NCBI GenBank assembly: GCA_038230835.1
Contig: JBBRMM010000003.1
Coordinates: forward strand, 1-64,000
DNA: 64,000 bases
DNA from: DASUHT01 sp038230835
Lineage (GTDB): Bacteria; Actinomycetota; Thermoleophilia; Gaiellales; JAICJC01
Direction: 5' to 3'
This document shows positions 51,771 to 61,138 of this stretch, piece after piece. Each line of letters starts with the position of its first letter. The first letter of the stretch is position 1. A program made the position numbers and the translations under genes. Under the pieces are notes generated by a model. The model searched no databases. It had not been told where the DNA came from and saw only the letters and a list, made by a program, of their open reading frames with translations.

Positions 51771-54496
51771 TCATCCGCCAGAATGGTCGGCGCCGTCATC
51801 CTGGTGAGCCAGAAGAGAGGTACCACGGCGGCAAGGCTGCAAACGAGGACGCCACCTGCGGCCGCGATGGCGGCGGCCTGGAGAAGCGGAGTGGTGGGGA
51901 GTCCAAGTATGCCTCGGCCGATGCCGATTCCGACCAGTGCACCGGTGAGTCCACCAGCGACACCAAGCAACACAGCTTCGCTGACAACCAAGCGGATGAG
52001 CTCAGCGTCGCTCCATCCACAGGTGCGCAGCGTCGTCATCTCGGCGGCGCGCTCGCGCAGGTTGAGGTAGACGACGTCGGCGACGGACAGCCCGGCGAGA
52101 ACAACGGTCATCACGACGCTCAGGCGGTCGGGGCCGCGCACCTGGACGGCCACGACGGACCCGAGCAGGTTTCCAACCAGCGTGCCTTGAAATGCGCGGT
52201 CAATCCCGATCAGGACAGTGAGCGCGGCGACACCGAGGACGAGGCCGGCGGATCCAAGCAGCGTCCTCGCGGGTACACGCAGCAGGTTAACCACGGCCAT
52301 CCCTGTGACGCCGTGCACGCTGCGTGCGCGCGATGTGGCCACCACCGGTGGGCGGACCGCGTCGAGTGGGAGTCCTCGCGCCGCGCGCGCTGCCGGCACA
52401 AGGCCCGCGAGCAGACATAGCAGGACGCCTACCGGGATGACCAAGAGTGCGTTAATGACGCGGAGATGCAGCGACAGTGCCTCGACGAGGACGGCGGCGA
52501 GCACCGCGCCGGCCGTTCCAGCGGCCACTCCTACTAAGGCCACCTCAGCGAGGACTGCCGCGAAAATGCGGGATGCCGGCCAGCCCAGGCACACTAGCGT
52601 GCCGATCTCGGTACGGCGTGCGCGCACGTTGGCAAGCCCGCCGTTTGCGACAAACAGCGTGCAGACGATGAGGATGAGGCCAAACAACACCAAACTCTTT
52701 CGATCCACCGCCTCCAGGAAGCGAACACTGACGCCCTTCTGAATCCAGCCCTCACGCACGAGCAGCGCCGGTTGGCCGAACCTGCCCGCCGGAAGGTGGA
52801 CTAGCAATGGGTGTGGCGAGGAACCCGCCGTGATATCGATGGCGAGCCCGGTGGCATCGTGGATCTCCTGGGCAACCAGCTTGATCCGCTCCCTGCTCAG
52901 CGCATCGTCGCCGTGCACGTCTGCGACCCGGACGCGGATGACGCTGATCGGAGCCTTTGCCGGATCCGAGTACAGCTTGGCAGCGAGCAGCGGTTTCATG
53001 GCCTGCAGAGTGGTCAGGATCAGCGGCGGCTGGGAGATATACCCACCCACGTTCTGCGTGGGCAACAGCGGCCGATCGTGCAGCGCGGCGCGGCTGGCGG
53101 CATCCGCTGGTTCCACCGTCGGCGGATAGTACGTCTCTAGGGGCACCCTTGAGAGCGGGCTGAAGCCGGGGAGCTTCTCGGGATCGAAGCGGCCGACCAC
53201 GCGCAGGTCGGCCGCGCCGTAGACGCCGTGGCTGTCGATCAGGTTGGAGCCGGCGTGGTTCACGAGCCGACGGTATTGGACATCCATGTTGTCGGCCGGG
53301 GGCTCGAAGTAGCCGCTCCCCTGCAACGGGTCTGTCCACGTTGAGGGTGGGTTCGCTATCAGGGTTGGCGAGAGGCGATCATGCCCGAGGACCCTGTAGG
53401 CGACGGCTGAGGATGCCAGGTAGGGGCTGGTGCCCAGGAAGCCACGCGCGAGCAGGCGCTGATCGAGCGCTGCCACCCTCAGACTGCGGGTCTCCACCAC
53501 CTGGCCCGGCAGGTGCTGCGCCGTGCGATACACGCCGGGCCGCGTGAGCGCCGAGGGCAGTTCCAACGCGCCGGCCGTGTTCAGCCGGCGCACCGTAATC
53601 TGGAGGCGATCATCGACGAAGCTGCGGCTGGACGCGATCACCGGGATCTGCCGATACTTCAAGGTCAAGCCCGGCTCACGTCCCACCTTCACGGTGTCGG
53701 CTCGGCGCAGATAGCGGCCGGCCACCATCGTTCGTCCCAACCCCAGCAGCCGCTGTTCGGCGATAGGGTCAATCGCCGACAGTAGCACCGGCAAGTACGC
53801 GGTTTCACGCACACCCACAAACCCCGCCGGGAGGCCATTCAAGTTGATCCGTGAGATGAGCCGCGGCGACCGCGACGAGTACGTCAGCAATGTCCCATCG
53901 CACTGATGAAATGGGCTCCCGCCAAGAAGGCGCGCTTGCGCGATCTGAAAGCCCTGCGACATCGGCAGCGGCGACCCGTCCGGTAAAACCTCCTCCATCG
54001 CCCGGTTGGCACCAAACAGGCCAAACTGGTCACGACGGGTGAAGTACACATACTGCGTGCAATCCGGATACCGCGAGAGACCGCCGTTCGCGATCGCCGT
54101 CGACGTCACCCGGTAAAGCTGAAACGGCGCGCGCGTCAACACCCGATTCATCGGAACCAGGGTGTTCTCGAACGGCACCACATACCCGATGTTCGCAATC
54201 GGCGCCGCGACCCCAACCCCACGCAAGTGTTCAATGCGGTGATACTGGGCGAGCGAGATACCACCGAAGATCCCGCCCAGGTAGTTGTCAGGCACCAAGC
54301 CCTCTGAGTGCTCCAACGGCGTCGACGAGCCCGGCGGGCGCACCAGGATGTCGTAGGCCGGTCGAAAGTTCCTCGCCACCGTACCCCGCACTCGCAACTC
54401 GCCGGTTCGCGCGGCGCTCAGCAGCAGCACGAAACCCACGGCCGCCACCAGGACGCCGACACCGAGCGCGGCCAGCCGCCCGGGGCGGTGCCACAA
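51767..54496 (-). CDS. ABC transporter permease, FtsX/MacB type (two permease domains)
   Basis: 909 residues from TTG 54496. One N-terminal membrane helix (LAALGVGVLVAAVGFVLLLS), a large external domain of more than 500 residues, then an FtsX-like helix group (ARRTEIGTLVCLGWPASRIF, ILIVCTLFVAN) and a second (LRERAAEMTTLRTCGWSDAE, LSVVMTVVLAGLSVADVVYL). In the same frame, upstream of the TTG, translation would give PVLRFAASQL before a TGA, resembling the normal start of such proteins; a mutated or missed initiator is possible. It works with the ATPase encoded next. Confidence 0.85.
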   Translation of the reverse strand: MWHRPGRLAALGVGVLVAAVGFVLLLSAARTGELRVRGTVARNFRPAYDILVRPPGSSTPLEHSEGLVPDNYLGGIFGGISLAQYHRIEHLRGVGVAAPIANIGYVVPFENTLVPMNRVLTRAPFQLYRVTSTAIANGGLSRYPDCTQYVYFTRRDQFGLFGANRAMEEVLPDGSPLPMSQGFQIAQARLLGGSPFHQCDGTLLTYSSRSPRLISRINLNGLPAGFVGVRETAYLPVLLSAIDPIAEQRLLGLGRTMVAGRYLRRADTVKVGREPGLTLKYRQIPVIASSRSFVDDRLQITVRRLNTAGALELPSALTRPGVYRTAQHLPGQVVETRSLRVAALDQRLLARGFLGTSPYLASSAVAYRVLGHDRLSPTLIANPPSTWTDPLQGSGYFEPPADNMDVQYRRLVNHAGSNLIDSHGVYGAADLRVVGRFDPEKLPGFSPLSRVPLETYYPPTVEPADAASRAALHDRPLLPTQNVGGYISQPPLILTTLQAMKPLLAAKLYSDPAKAPISVIRVRVADVHGDDALSRERIKLVAQEIHDATGLAIDITAGSSPHPLLVHLPAGRFGQPALLVREGWIQKGVSVRFLEAVDRKSLVLFGLILIVCTLFVANGGLANVRARRTEIGTLVCLGWPASRIFAAVLAEVALVGVAAGTAGAVLAAVLVEALSLHLRVINALLVIPVGVLLCLLAGLVPAARAARGLPLDAVRPPVVATSRARSVHGVTGMAVVNLLRVPARTLLGSAGLVLGVAALTVLIGIDRAFQGTLVGNLLGSVVAVQVRGPDRLSVVMTVVLAGLSVADVVYLNLRERAAEMTTLRTCGWSDAELIRLVVSEAVLLGVAGGLTGALVGIGIGRGILGLPTTPLLQAAAIAAAGGVLVCSLAAVVPLFWLTRMTAPTILADE

Positions 54497-54793
54497 CTGC
54501 GATGCCGCAAATCGAAGAACAGGTCACCTCTCATCGATCGCCCGGGAAGATCCCGACCGGGCCGGACCTTTTTGGTGGCTTTTCCGAATGGACGGTACTA
54601 GGGGGCGCGGCCCTGCAGGATTCGCTTTCCCTCACAGATTTGCCCCGAGCAATGCTGCTGGCGCGGATGGGCGGTGATGCGAGCCAGTCAGTAGGACGAC
54701 CCGATATCCCGGGAAGTCAGCAAAGCCCGAACTGGTCACTGCGTAGAGGCGCACGGTTGTTCCGACGCTTTGCATCCGCGTAGAGTGGGCCGG

Positions 54794-55657
54794 ATGCAAG
54801 ACCGCAGTCGTGATTGTTGGTCTGAGTGGTTGCTGCACCGGCGGTTCGGTGGGGATGCGACCGTGCGGCGGCAGTCGATGGAGCATCTGCGGGGAGTCCG
54901 CGACCGGGTTCTCGACCAGGCCGAGCTGGTGCCGGGAGAGACGCTGCTCGATGTGGGGTGCGGCGACGGACTGGTTGCCTTCGGCGCGCTGGAGCGAGGA
55001 GTCCCTCTAGCCGTCTTCAGCGACATCTCGCAGGATCTGCTGGACGCGTGCAAGCATTTGGCGGGGCAGCTCGGCGTCCTTGACCGCTGCCGGTTTGTCC
55101 GCGCCTCCGCGGATGCCCTCTCGCCGATAGAGGACGAGTCGGTCGATGTCGTGACCATCCGCTCGGTCTTGATCTACGTCGAGGACAAGGAGCGAGCCTT
55201 TGGCGAGTTTCACCGCGTGCTTCGGCCCGGTGGCCGTCTGTCGGTGTTCGAGCCGATCAACAGTCTCAACCGTTTCTCGAACGCCTACGACGCTTCGGCT
55301 GTCCAGGAGCTTGATGATCGGGTGAAAGCCGTGTTTGATCGACTCCAGCCTCGCGATCGTGATCCGATGCTTAACTTCGATGATCGCGACCTGGTCGATC
55401 TCGCCGAAACGGCGGGGTTCCCCCGTGTCGCCCTCACGCTGGAAGTCAGGACGGAGCCGCCCGAGCCGCTTGCATGGGACGCGTATCTCGACACCGCCTG
55501 GAACCCGAAGATCCCGACGATGCGCGAGGTCATGCACCAGGTCTTGACCCCCCAGGAACAAGACCGCTACACGAAACACACGCGGCCACTGGTCGAGCAG
55601 GGACGTGGGAACCGGCGGATGGCTACGTCTTATCTTCTCGCCAAGAAGCGGGCCTGA
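54794..55657 (+). CDS. Class I SAM-dependent methyltransferase
   Basis: 287 residues from ATG 54794. The SAM-binding core is clear: GETLLDVGCGDGLVAFGALE (motif I), FVRASADALSPIEDESVDVV (motifs II/III) and FGEFHRVLRPGGRLSVFEPI (post motif). The C-terminal part (RTEPPEPLAWDAYLDTAWNP) caps the substrate site. The layout is that of UbiE/small-molecule methyltransferases; the acceptor is unknown. Divergent from the ABC permease across 297 bp without other recognised features. Confidence 0.88.
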   Translation: MQDRSRDCWSEWLLHRRFGGDATVRRQSMEHLRGVRDRVLDQAELVPGETLLDVGCGDGLVAFGALERGVPLAVFSDISQDLLDACKHLAGQLGVLDRCRFVRASADALSPIEDESVDVVTIRSVLIYVEDKERAFGEFHRVLRPGGRLSVFEPINSLNRFSNAYDASAVQELDDRVKAVFDRLQPRDRDPMLNFDDRDLVDLAETAGFPRVALTLEVRTEPPEPLAWDAYLDTAWNPKIPTMREVMHQVLTPQEQDRYTKHTRPLVEQGRGNRRMATSYLLAKKRA

Positions 55658-56186
55658 GATTCGATCATCACGGATGCTGCAGCTCGGCTGCGCGGCCGGT
55701 GGGGGTGGCCACCGGGTGCCATTGGGTGCCGTCCAATCGAAGGAAGCTTGCCCCGGCCTGGCACCGACCCTTCGCAGAGACCACCGACCCTGACTCCCGT
55801 GCCAGCCGGCGCCGGCTGGCACCGGCGGCAGTGCACGTCAGTGCCGGTCTGACCACGCGCGTGTTGGTCAGGATTCTAGCGATGTAGCTGCCACTAGGAG
55901 GACTAGCGAAACGCCAAGAAGGGCTTGAATATGCGGTTCGCTCGAGGCTGGTCTGGGGCATCGACCCCCATTTTGATGGTTCCTTTACCCCGTTGTGCGT
56001 TCGGCATGGGCCGTCACACTGGCTCCATGACAGAACAACCTAGTGGATGTTCTCAGGGCGAATGTCGGCGCGGACGCGGGTGCGCCTAGTGGCGGATCGA
56101 TCTCTGACAACTCGATGAGGTTGGCGGGCATCTCTGTTCCCAGGCGCGCGAGCACCCGCCGGGAGGGCCTGCAATCGTGGTCGTCC
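55658..56186 (+). other. Non-coding stretch with one long palindrome
   Basis: About 530 bp between the methyltransferase gene and the convergent lipoprotein gene. A perfect 22-bp palindrome lies at 55800-55821 (half-site TGCCAGCCGGC) and could be a terminator stem or binding site. No gene is convincing here. Confidence 0.5.
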
Positions 56187-56831
56187 CTACGCCGACACTG
56201 CGGGCTTGACTCGAAACACGATGACCCGGCTAAACGTGGGGCCATCGATCTGGAAGGCGTAGCATCCCGCTGCAGATCCAACGATGGTGCCACTCGGCCA
56301 GTTGCGCCATCCTCCGGGGGCCGAGCCGCCACTGGAAGCCGACAGCCACAGGCTTCGTGACACGTGGCCGTTCCAACTGAACCACACATGGTGTGAGCCA
56401 CCGACCTCTGCCCCCCGAACCAGCACTCGTCCCTCAAAGCTCGGCGGTGCGAACCAAAGCACTTTCTGGACAAAGGTTCCTTTGGGAGCTTGGCCTTCGA
56501 GAGTCGTGCCATTTACGGGCACAACCGGCAGCGTCCCCGGCGGAGGCACCGCAGGGTAAAGCGGCCCGACACCGAGGGATGAGGAGAAGTCCCGAGTCGG
56601 GCGCACAGCCGGGCTTACCGGACAGCGGCCGGCAATGGTCGGCAGATGGAGCGGGCGGTGAGGTATGGATGCGGAGGTATCCGTGCCAGACGGGCTGGTC
56701 GTCGGGTCGCTGGAAGCGAGCGAACAGCCACCGGCCAAAACAGCGACGCACGCTGCCAGCCGGACAACCTCATCCACGCGTCCGACACAAGCACGAACGG
56801 CAAGGCTCAAAGAGGGCCACTCAGCACGCAT
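56187..56831 (-). CDS. Lipoprotein, unknown function
   Basis: About 214 residues from ATG 56831; GTG 56777 would be closer to the signal. The hydrophobic segment RLAACVAVLAGGCS has a lipobox LAGGC. A Ser/Thr linker is followed by a beta-rich domain with KGTFVQKVLWFAPPSFEGRV, VGGSHHVWFSWNGHVS and GCYAFQIDGPTFSRVIVFRV; the last resembles end strands of immunoglobulin-like or carbohydrate-binding folds. No family recognised. Cargo of the tRNA-Asp element. Confidence 0.6.
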   Translation of the reverse strand: MRAEWPSLSLAVRACVGRVDEVVRLAACVAVLAGGCSLASSDPTTSPSGTDTSASIPHRPLHLPTIAGRCPVSPAVRPTRDFSSSLGVGPLYPAVPPPGTLPVVPVNGTTLEGQAPKGTFVQKVLWFAPPSFEGRVLVRGAEVGGSHHVWFSWNGHVSRSLWLSASSGGSAPGGWRNWPSGTIVGSAAGCYAFQIDGPTFSRVIVFRVKPAVSA

Positions 56832-57321
56832 ACCCACAAGTATCGCACCGCACGAACTTGGCCGCCTTCTTGCAGGGCCACCGGCGTTCGTGTGACGCTT
56901 GACGGCTGTGCCCTGGCTCGTTGTCGAGCGAGCTGGTTGGGATGCTGGCACAGTTCTGCCGCTCGCTACATGCAGAAGCTACGACACAGACCACGACCAG
57001 TCCAACAGCGCGAGTTCGCGTTCCCACAACGGCCAGTATCAGCCACCACCACACGCACCGGCCGGATCGTGGCCAAGTCGTTACGTCCGGCCCCGACGTG
57101 GCAGTAATAGCGTGAGCCCGGTCGGCATCATCGAAACGATTCCGTTCGCCGGCGGAGGCCCACTGTGATCCCCGTGCGGCTCCTACCGGGCCCGTTGGAA
57201 CGGGTAGCGCCTAACCCTGCCCTTGTCTGTTTGACTTGGGGGTCGACTCCGGTTTCGTTACCGCGGACCCTGCCGGTTCGGTTCTGCGTAGACGGAGGAT
57301 GCGGTCGATGGGAGATTCGGT
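56832..57321 (+). other. Non-coding or uncertain stretch
   Basis: About 490 bp between divergent lipoprotein and propeller genes. A minus-strand ORF at 56821-57054 ends in KFVRCDTCGYAC, which has a zinc-ribbon look, but it overlaps the lipoprotein start and has no support. No promoter or repeat is obvious. Confidence 0.35.
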
Positions 57322-58404
57322 TTGAGGAAGGGACGGTCAGTGCGAGCGGTGGCGTCGGTTGCGGTCTCGATCGCGTTCGTCACGCTGGCGGTGACGCTGC
57401 TACTCGTTGGAGGCCGTGGCGGCGCCCCTGGGAACACGCCTGGGTCGTCGCCGGGGCCCTCGATTGCTTCGACGCTGGCACCGGTGACGGAAGTCGGGTC
57501 GGGATCGTTGCCGGTGCGGCTCGCCCGGGTCGGGGGAGCGCCGGCAGCGCTGTTGTGGGCGGCGGGTGCCGTCTGGGCCGCGAATGGTGGGCACCTGCTT
57601 CGAATCGATCCGTCCACGCTCAGTGTCGCTTCCAGTCACGCGGCGAAGGCGGCGTGTGAGGACAGCCAGATCACGGGTGGGTTCGGCGCGGTGTGGCTTG
57701 TCAGTGGCCATTGCTCAAAGCCGGGTGAGCTGTCCAAGATCGACCCGGCAACCGGCCGCGTCGTGTGGCGTGTACGGGTTCCGGCCTTCGCCATGGGGGT
57801 CGCTCCTTGGGTTGGCGCCCACCGCTTGGTGGTGGCGACGTTGGGGGGCGGGGCGCGGTGGGCGCTGGTTGAGGTCGATCCCGCGACTCGCCGCGTAAAG
57901 GGTCTGTCCGGAACACTGCACGGCGCCATCGACACGAGCCCAGACGCGAGTGGCCTCACGTCACTTGTTGCGACACCGGCCGGCTTCTGGGCGGAGCCTT
58001 CCGGCTTCGGCGGTGTCGCACGGATCATTCCTCGCGGTCCGCGCATCACGGGTCGCGTCTTGTACGCCAACGAGGAGAAGTCCGGGCTGGCCTACGGCGA
58101 TGGGATCGTCTTTGCGGGATTGGGAGGCGACGTGTTGCAGCTCGACCCGGCTACCGGCGACCAGACGGGACAACCTCTGCGACCGCCCGGCGCGATGAGT
58201 GCGGTTGCGTATGGGGGCAACAACGCGTGGATCGCCACGCGGGATGGACGGCTGTACCGCTACCCCCTAGGAGATCAGGTGCTCGCGCTCGTTGCGCGGC
58301 TTCCATGGGAGCCGACATCGCTCACGGTTGGCGGGGGATACCTTTGGGCCGCCAGCTTCACGACCGGCCGGATCGCACGGATCGGCCCAATAGCCACCGC
58401 CTAG
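57322..58404 (+). CDS. Membrane-anchored beta-propeller protein (PQQ/YVTN-like)
   Basis: 360 residues from TTG 57322; GTG 57340 is an alternative. An N-terminal membrane helix (VASVAVSIAFVTLAVTLLLV) and a Gly/Pro/Ser linker lead to about six or seven propeller repeats, e.g. VWAANGGHLLRIDPSTLSVA, VWLVSGHCSKPGELSKIDPA, AWIATRDGRLYRYPLGDQVL, LWAASFTTGRIARIGP. Binding or sensor role outside the membrane is likely; no enzyme motif. Cargo of the tRNA-Asp element. Confidence 0.75.
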   Translation: MRKGRSVRAVASVAVSIAFVTLAVTLLLVGGRGGAPGNTPGSSPGPSIASTLAPVTEVGSGSLPVRLARVGGAPAALLWAAGAVWAANGGHLLRIDPSTLSVASSHAAKAACEDSQITGGFGAVWLVSGHCSKPGELSKIDPATGRVVWRVRVPAFAMGVAPWVGAHRLVVATLGGGARWALVEVDPATRRVKGLSGTLHGAIDTSPDASGLTSLVATPAGFWAEPSGFGGVARIIPRGPRITGRVLYANEEKSGLAYGDGIVFAGLGGDVLQLDPATGDQTGQPLRPPGAMSAVAYGGNNAWIATRDGRLYRYPLGDQVLALVARLPWEPTSLTVGGGYLWAASFTTGRIARIGPIATA

Positions 58405-58411
58405 CATCCGA

Positions 58412-58442
58412 CCGACCCGCCGATTCGGGCAGGCGGGATCGG
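58412..58442 (+). terminator. Hairpin after the propeller gene
   Basis: CCGACCCGCC (58412-58421) pairs with GGCGGGATCGG (58432-58442) with one bulged base, starting 8 bp after the stop. Confidence 0.5.
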
Positions 58443-58544
58443 TGCGGTGTGTCGGGTCGAGTGCCGGGGACCGGAGCCTTTGGCTAGGGCTTGCTCAGGT
58501 GGTGCTTCCGCCTCCGCGCAGAGGCCCCCGCAACGCGCCGGCGG

Positions 58545-58566
58545 CGATGGGGCCTGGATGGGGGTG
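58545..58566 (+). repeat. Arm-like repeat, degenerate copy 2
   Basis: CGATGGGGCCTGGATGGGGG, two or three mismatches from the copies at 48564 and 61139. Confidence 0.45.
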
Positions 58567-58745
58567 GGTGATCCGGCGGCAACCGGAGAGATGAGGGGTA
58601 TTCCGCGAACGCTGCTCAAAACCCTGGAGCATCGGGCGGTCCGGGCAGGTTCGGGCCAGTCGGGATCAGGGCGACGGGGCCTGTAGCGCCGCCGCACCGG
58701 ACTCAAGCATTCGGGGCCGCGGAGTCGTGAAAACCGAGCGCACGG

Positions 58746-58766
58746 TGACACCCCTAGTTGACACCC
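58746..58766 (+). repeat. Tandem TGACACC arm, copy 1
   Basis: TGACACCCCTAGTTGACACC; two TTGACACC-like units. A related pair is at 60931-60950. Each is followed by CAACCAAGCGC and then a tRNA-Lys fragment. Confidence 0.55.
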
Positions 58767-58827
58767 GACCCGATGGCCCCGCGGCTCGCGCGTTCACATC
58801 CGCCCAACCAAGCGCTTTCCATCGAGT

Positions 58828-58868
58828 AGGCCGTGAAGGGATCGAACTGTTGACCTTGATTAAGAGTT
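58828..58868 (-). other. tRNA-Lys 3' fragment, degenerate (integration scar)
   Basis: GGCCGTGAAGGGATCGAAC matches the T arm and acceptor of tRNA-Lys at 20876-20948; the rest is diverged and the 5' half is absent. Confidence 0.6.
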
Positions 58869-59519
58869 CGTCACTCGGTCCGATGGCACGAGCCCGTAAA
58901 TAAGCTTGCTGAGTAGTTGGAGGACGACAGTTTTGTTCACCCAAGAGTGAATGCTGGCGTAGTAGCGTGTGTGGTTTTGGTTCCAGACGAAGAAGTAATG
59001 GTCGCCCCATTCTCCACCGGTTGGGTGCGGTCGCTGGTAATACAGATAGCCCTGGTGACCCCCCATGGCGATTCGTCCGCCGATTCGAACAGATGCCGGG
59101 CTGCCATCAGCGCCGATCATGTAGTTGACGAGTGGGCCGGCCGCAACTTCGAAGTGCAGGAAGCGAGCTGGCCCGTAGGTTTGGCGGCCCTCACCGCTCG
59201 GCTGGCCGTAAAGAACATAGATGTCATACCAACGTTTGCTCGCCGTGTTCGCCACGCCAGCACGGAGCTTGTACAGATGTGGGAACGCGATTCGGACTTG
59301 TCGCGCTGGCCGCGGGACGAATGTGGGACAGAGCACTGGAACGTCAGTTATCGCGGCGGCCTTCTGACATGCATCCACGATTACGCGCGGTGCAACGATC
59401 TTAGTCGTGGTCGGGTCCGGATCTGTTTTAGGCCTGCTCACAGGGACACTGCCGCGATCGCAACCCACCGAGGCGACGATCAACGGCAGCAACACATAAA
59501 TAGGAAACCTCGAATTCAC
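58860..59519 (-). CDS. Lipoprotein, unknown function
   Basis: 219 residues: MNSRFPIYVLLPLIVASVGC gives a lipobox VASVGC. The mature domain has ACQKAAAITDVPVLCPTFVP (Cys pair), KRWYDIYVLYGQPSGEGRQT, RIAMGGHQGYLYYQRPHPTG and WGDHYFFVWNQNHTRYYASI, an aromatic-rich beta domain. The last residues run into the tRNA-Lys fragment, so the C terminus may have been changed by integration. Same strand as the next two genes. Confidence 0.65.
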   Translation of the reverse strand: MNSRFPIYVLLPLIVASVGCDRGSVPVSRPKTDPDPTTTKIVAPRVIVDACQKAAAITDVPVLCPTFVPRPARQVRIAFPHLYKLRAGVANTASKRWYDIYVLYGQPSGEGRQTYGPARFLHFEVAAGPLVNYMIGADGSPASVRIGGRIAMGGHQGYLYYQRPHPTGGEWGDHYFFVWNQNHTRYYASIHSWVNKTVVLQLLSKLIYGLVPSDRVTNS

Positions 59520-59528
59520 GGCGGAAGG

Positions 59529-60089
59529 CTACGTTGCATCAACTATGTGAAGGGTTGCGGTAGCAAGGATCTGATCGCCGATGTTCATGTCTGGCGCGTC
59601 CGGGCCGATCCAGAGCTCAACGCTATATATCCACGACGCTGTCCTCCCGATGACGGTCTTCTTCGTGAACCCAGGGAGAGTGGCGTCATCCGCCACTTGA
59701 AGCGCCGGCATGGCCCCACCAACGATCGGCTCGGCGAGCGGCGAATTTTTCTCCGTGAGAAAGTCGGCGATTGCGTGAAGGAAGATCCCTTCGGAGGTGA
59801 GATCTCGCAGGTCTGGTCGGCCCGACTCCAGGAAGCTCGGCCGTGGCGACAGCGGTTCACTACAAATGGCGAGCACTTCGAACGGATACTCCAGGTCGGT
59901 GGTGAAACGCTCATTTGCCGTGAAAGCGCGTGGATATGACACGGTCACCGGCGGGTCTTGATCGCGCGTGAACGTCTCCCACCCAACGGGCGCCTCCGCT
60001 CGAGCGTTTGACGATTCGGCGCCGCCAAGGATTACGGCCGCCCCGACGGCGGCACCCGCGGTGAACACGGACCTTCGAGTAAGGGTCAT
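59529..60089 (-). CDS. Tat-exported protein, unknown function
   Basis: 186 residues beginning TLTRRSVFTAGAAVGAAVIL: the twin Arg with S-x-F makes a Tat signal likely. The mature domain (VGWETFTRDQDPPVTVSYPR, EYPFEVLAICSEPL, DLTSEGIFLHAIADFLTE) resembles small exported beta proteins; no family assigned. GAGGAAAAA precedes the start. In line with the lipoprotein gene downstream (10-bp gap). Confidence 0.65.
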   Translation of the reverse strand: MTLTRRSVFTAGAAVGAAVILGGAESSNARAEAPVGWETFTRDQDPPVTVSYPRAFTANERFTTDLEYPFEVLAICSEPLSPRPSFLESGRPDLRDLTSEGIFLHAIADFLTEKNSPLAEPIVGGAMPALQVADDATLPGFTKKTVIGRTASWIYSVELWIGPDAPDMNIGDQILATATLHIVDAT

Positions 60090-60101
60090 TTTTCCTCCTG
60101 G

Positions 60102-60574
60102 TTACAGAGTTGGGGCGTTTGCTCCGACCGCGGCCAGCCAAAGCCCGACCGTCATGGCAGAAGCAGCGATTTGCAAGACGCGCATGTTGGTCGGACGACG
60201 GTTGTAGCAGTTGGGGACATCTTCCGGACTTGCGGTTACCAACGCCAGTAGGAGAACGACGCATCTGCCGGCGGCGTAGGCCAGTCCCGCGCCGACCGCT
60301 AGCGCCGGCGAACCGACGTACGCAGCGGTAACGAACGCCACGAGCTGGACTGAGTATGTGGAGTGCGTGACGAAGCCCAAGCCAAGCATGCCACCAAACG
60401 CCGCCGCGACGACCGGCGGCGGCAGAAACACGCGCATGTACTCCGGGACTTGACCGCGGCGATATAGGGCAGCTGGATGGCGCCGATATCAGCGGCGAGC
60501 GCGACGAACACGACTAGCGCTATCGTTCCTGACTCTCCACTGGCCCCTCCGGTTGCGTTAACGAGCGCCAGCAC
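60102..60574 (-). pseudogene. Polytopic membrane protein gene with a one-base frameshift
   Basis: Two overlapping frames join: the first encodes GTIALVVFVALAADIGAIQL then PYIAAVK, the second continues MRVFLPPPVVAAAFGGMLGL and YSVQLVAFVTAAYVGSPALA. A missing base near 60450 explains the break (AAVK, then PEYMRVFL). At least four membrane helices result. The frame may extend further upstream to about 60640, so the N terminus is uncertain. The family is not recognised. Confidence 0.5.
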
Positions 60575-60736
60575 AAGGGCGATTGTGGCGATGCAGCCGA
60601 CGATGCCTGGCTGGCCGATCTGACCAGCCAGATCGACGCCGCGTTGCGGGGCACCTACGGCGCGGCGCGTTCATGCCGAGCCTCGCATCGGCCGGGGCGA
60701 GGTTTCGCGTCATGCGCCAGTCGGCGCACTCGGCCG

Positions 60737-60754
60737 ACGGTGCTTGGATGGGGG
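60737..60754 (+). repeat. Arm-like repeat, degenerate copy 3
   Basis: CGGTGCTTGGATGGGGGG resembles the copies at 48564, 58545 and 61139. Confidence 0.35.
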
Positions 60755-60930
60755 GATCCAGGTGGCATCCCGGGGGATCTGGGCGATGAGAGATGGTACC
60801 GCTTAACGGCTCGGAAGATCGGCTGCCCGACAGATTTCCGGCCCGCGCGGATCGGCCGGATGCGGCCTGTCACGCTGGTGAGCCTCGCCTTCGAGCTGCA
60901 GGGACCCTCGCCGAGGAACCGAGCGCCTGA

Positions 60931-60950
60931 TGACACCTTGGTTGACACCC
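60931..60950 (+). repeat. Tandem TGACACC arm, copy 2
   Basis: TGACACCTTGGTTGACACCC, followed 38 bp on by CAACCAAGCGC and then a tRNA-Lys fragment: the same order as in the 58.7 kb scar. Confidence 0.6.
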
Positions 60951-61009
60951 AACCGGACTGCCTCGCCATTGCCGAGCCGATGCCGCTCAACCAAGCGCCT
61001 CCGATCTAA

Positions 61010-61052
61010 TGGGCCGTGCAGGGATCGAACCTGCGACCTTGGGATTAAAAGT
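61010..61052 (-). other. tRNA-Lys 3' half fragment (integration scar)
   Basis: Minus strand matches tRNA-Lys from the anticodon loop (ACTTTTAATCCC) through the T arm to the discriminator base, with acceptor half ACGGCCCA. The D arm and 5' acceptor half are absent; unrelated sequence begins after 61052. Confidence 0.75.
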
Positions 61053-61138
61053 TCTCTCGAGGGGAACTCCGGATCGGAGCTCTGGTGTGGGGCCGTCGGC
61101 CAAAGGGGGGTAATGTCGACGAGTTGTCGCCACGAAGC

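Noticed and set aside
56821..57054. Small minus-strand ORF ending in a CxxC/CxxxC pattern
   Set aside because: Overlaps the start of a lipoprotein gene, lacks a ribosome site and shows no whole domain.
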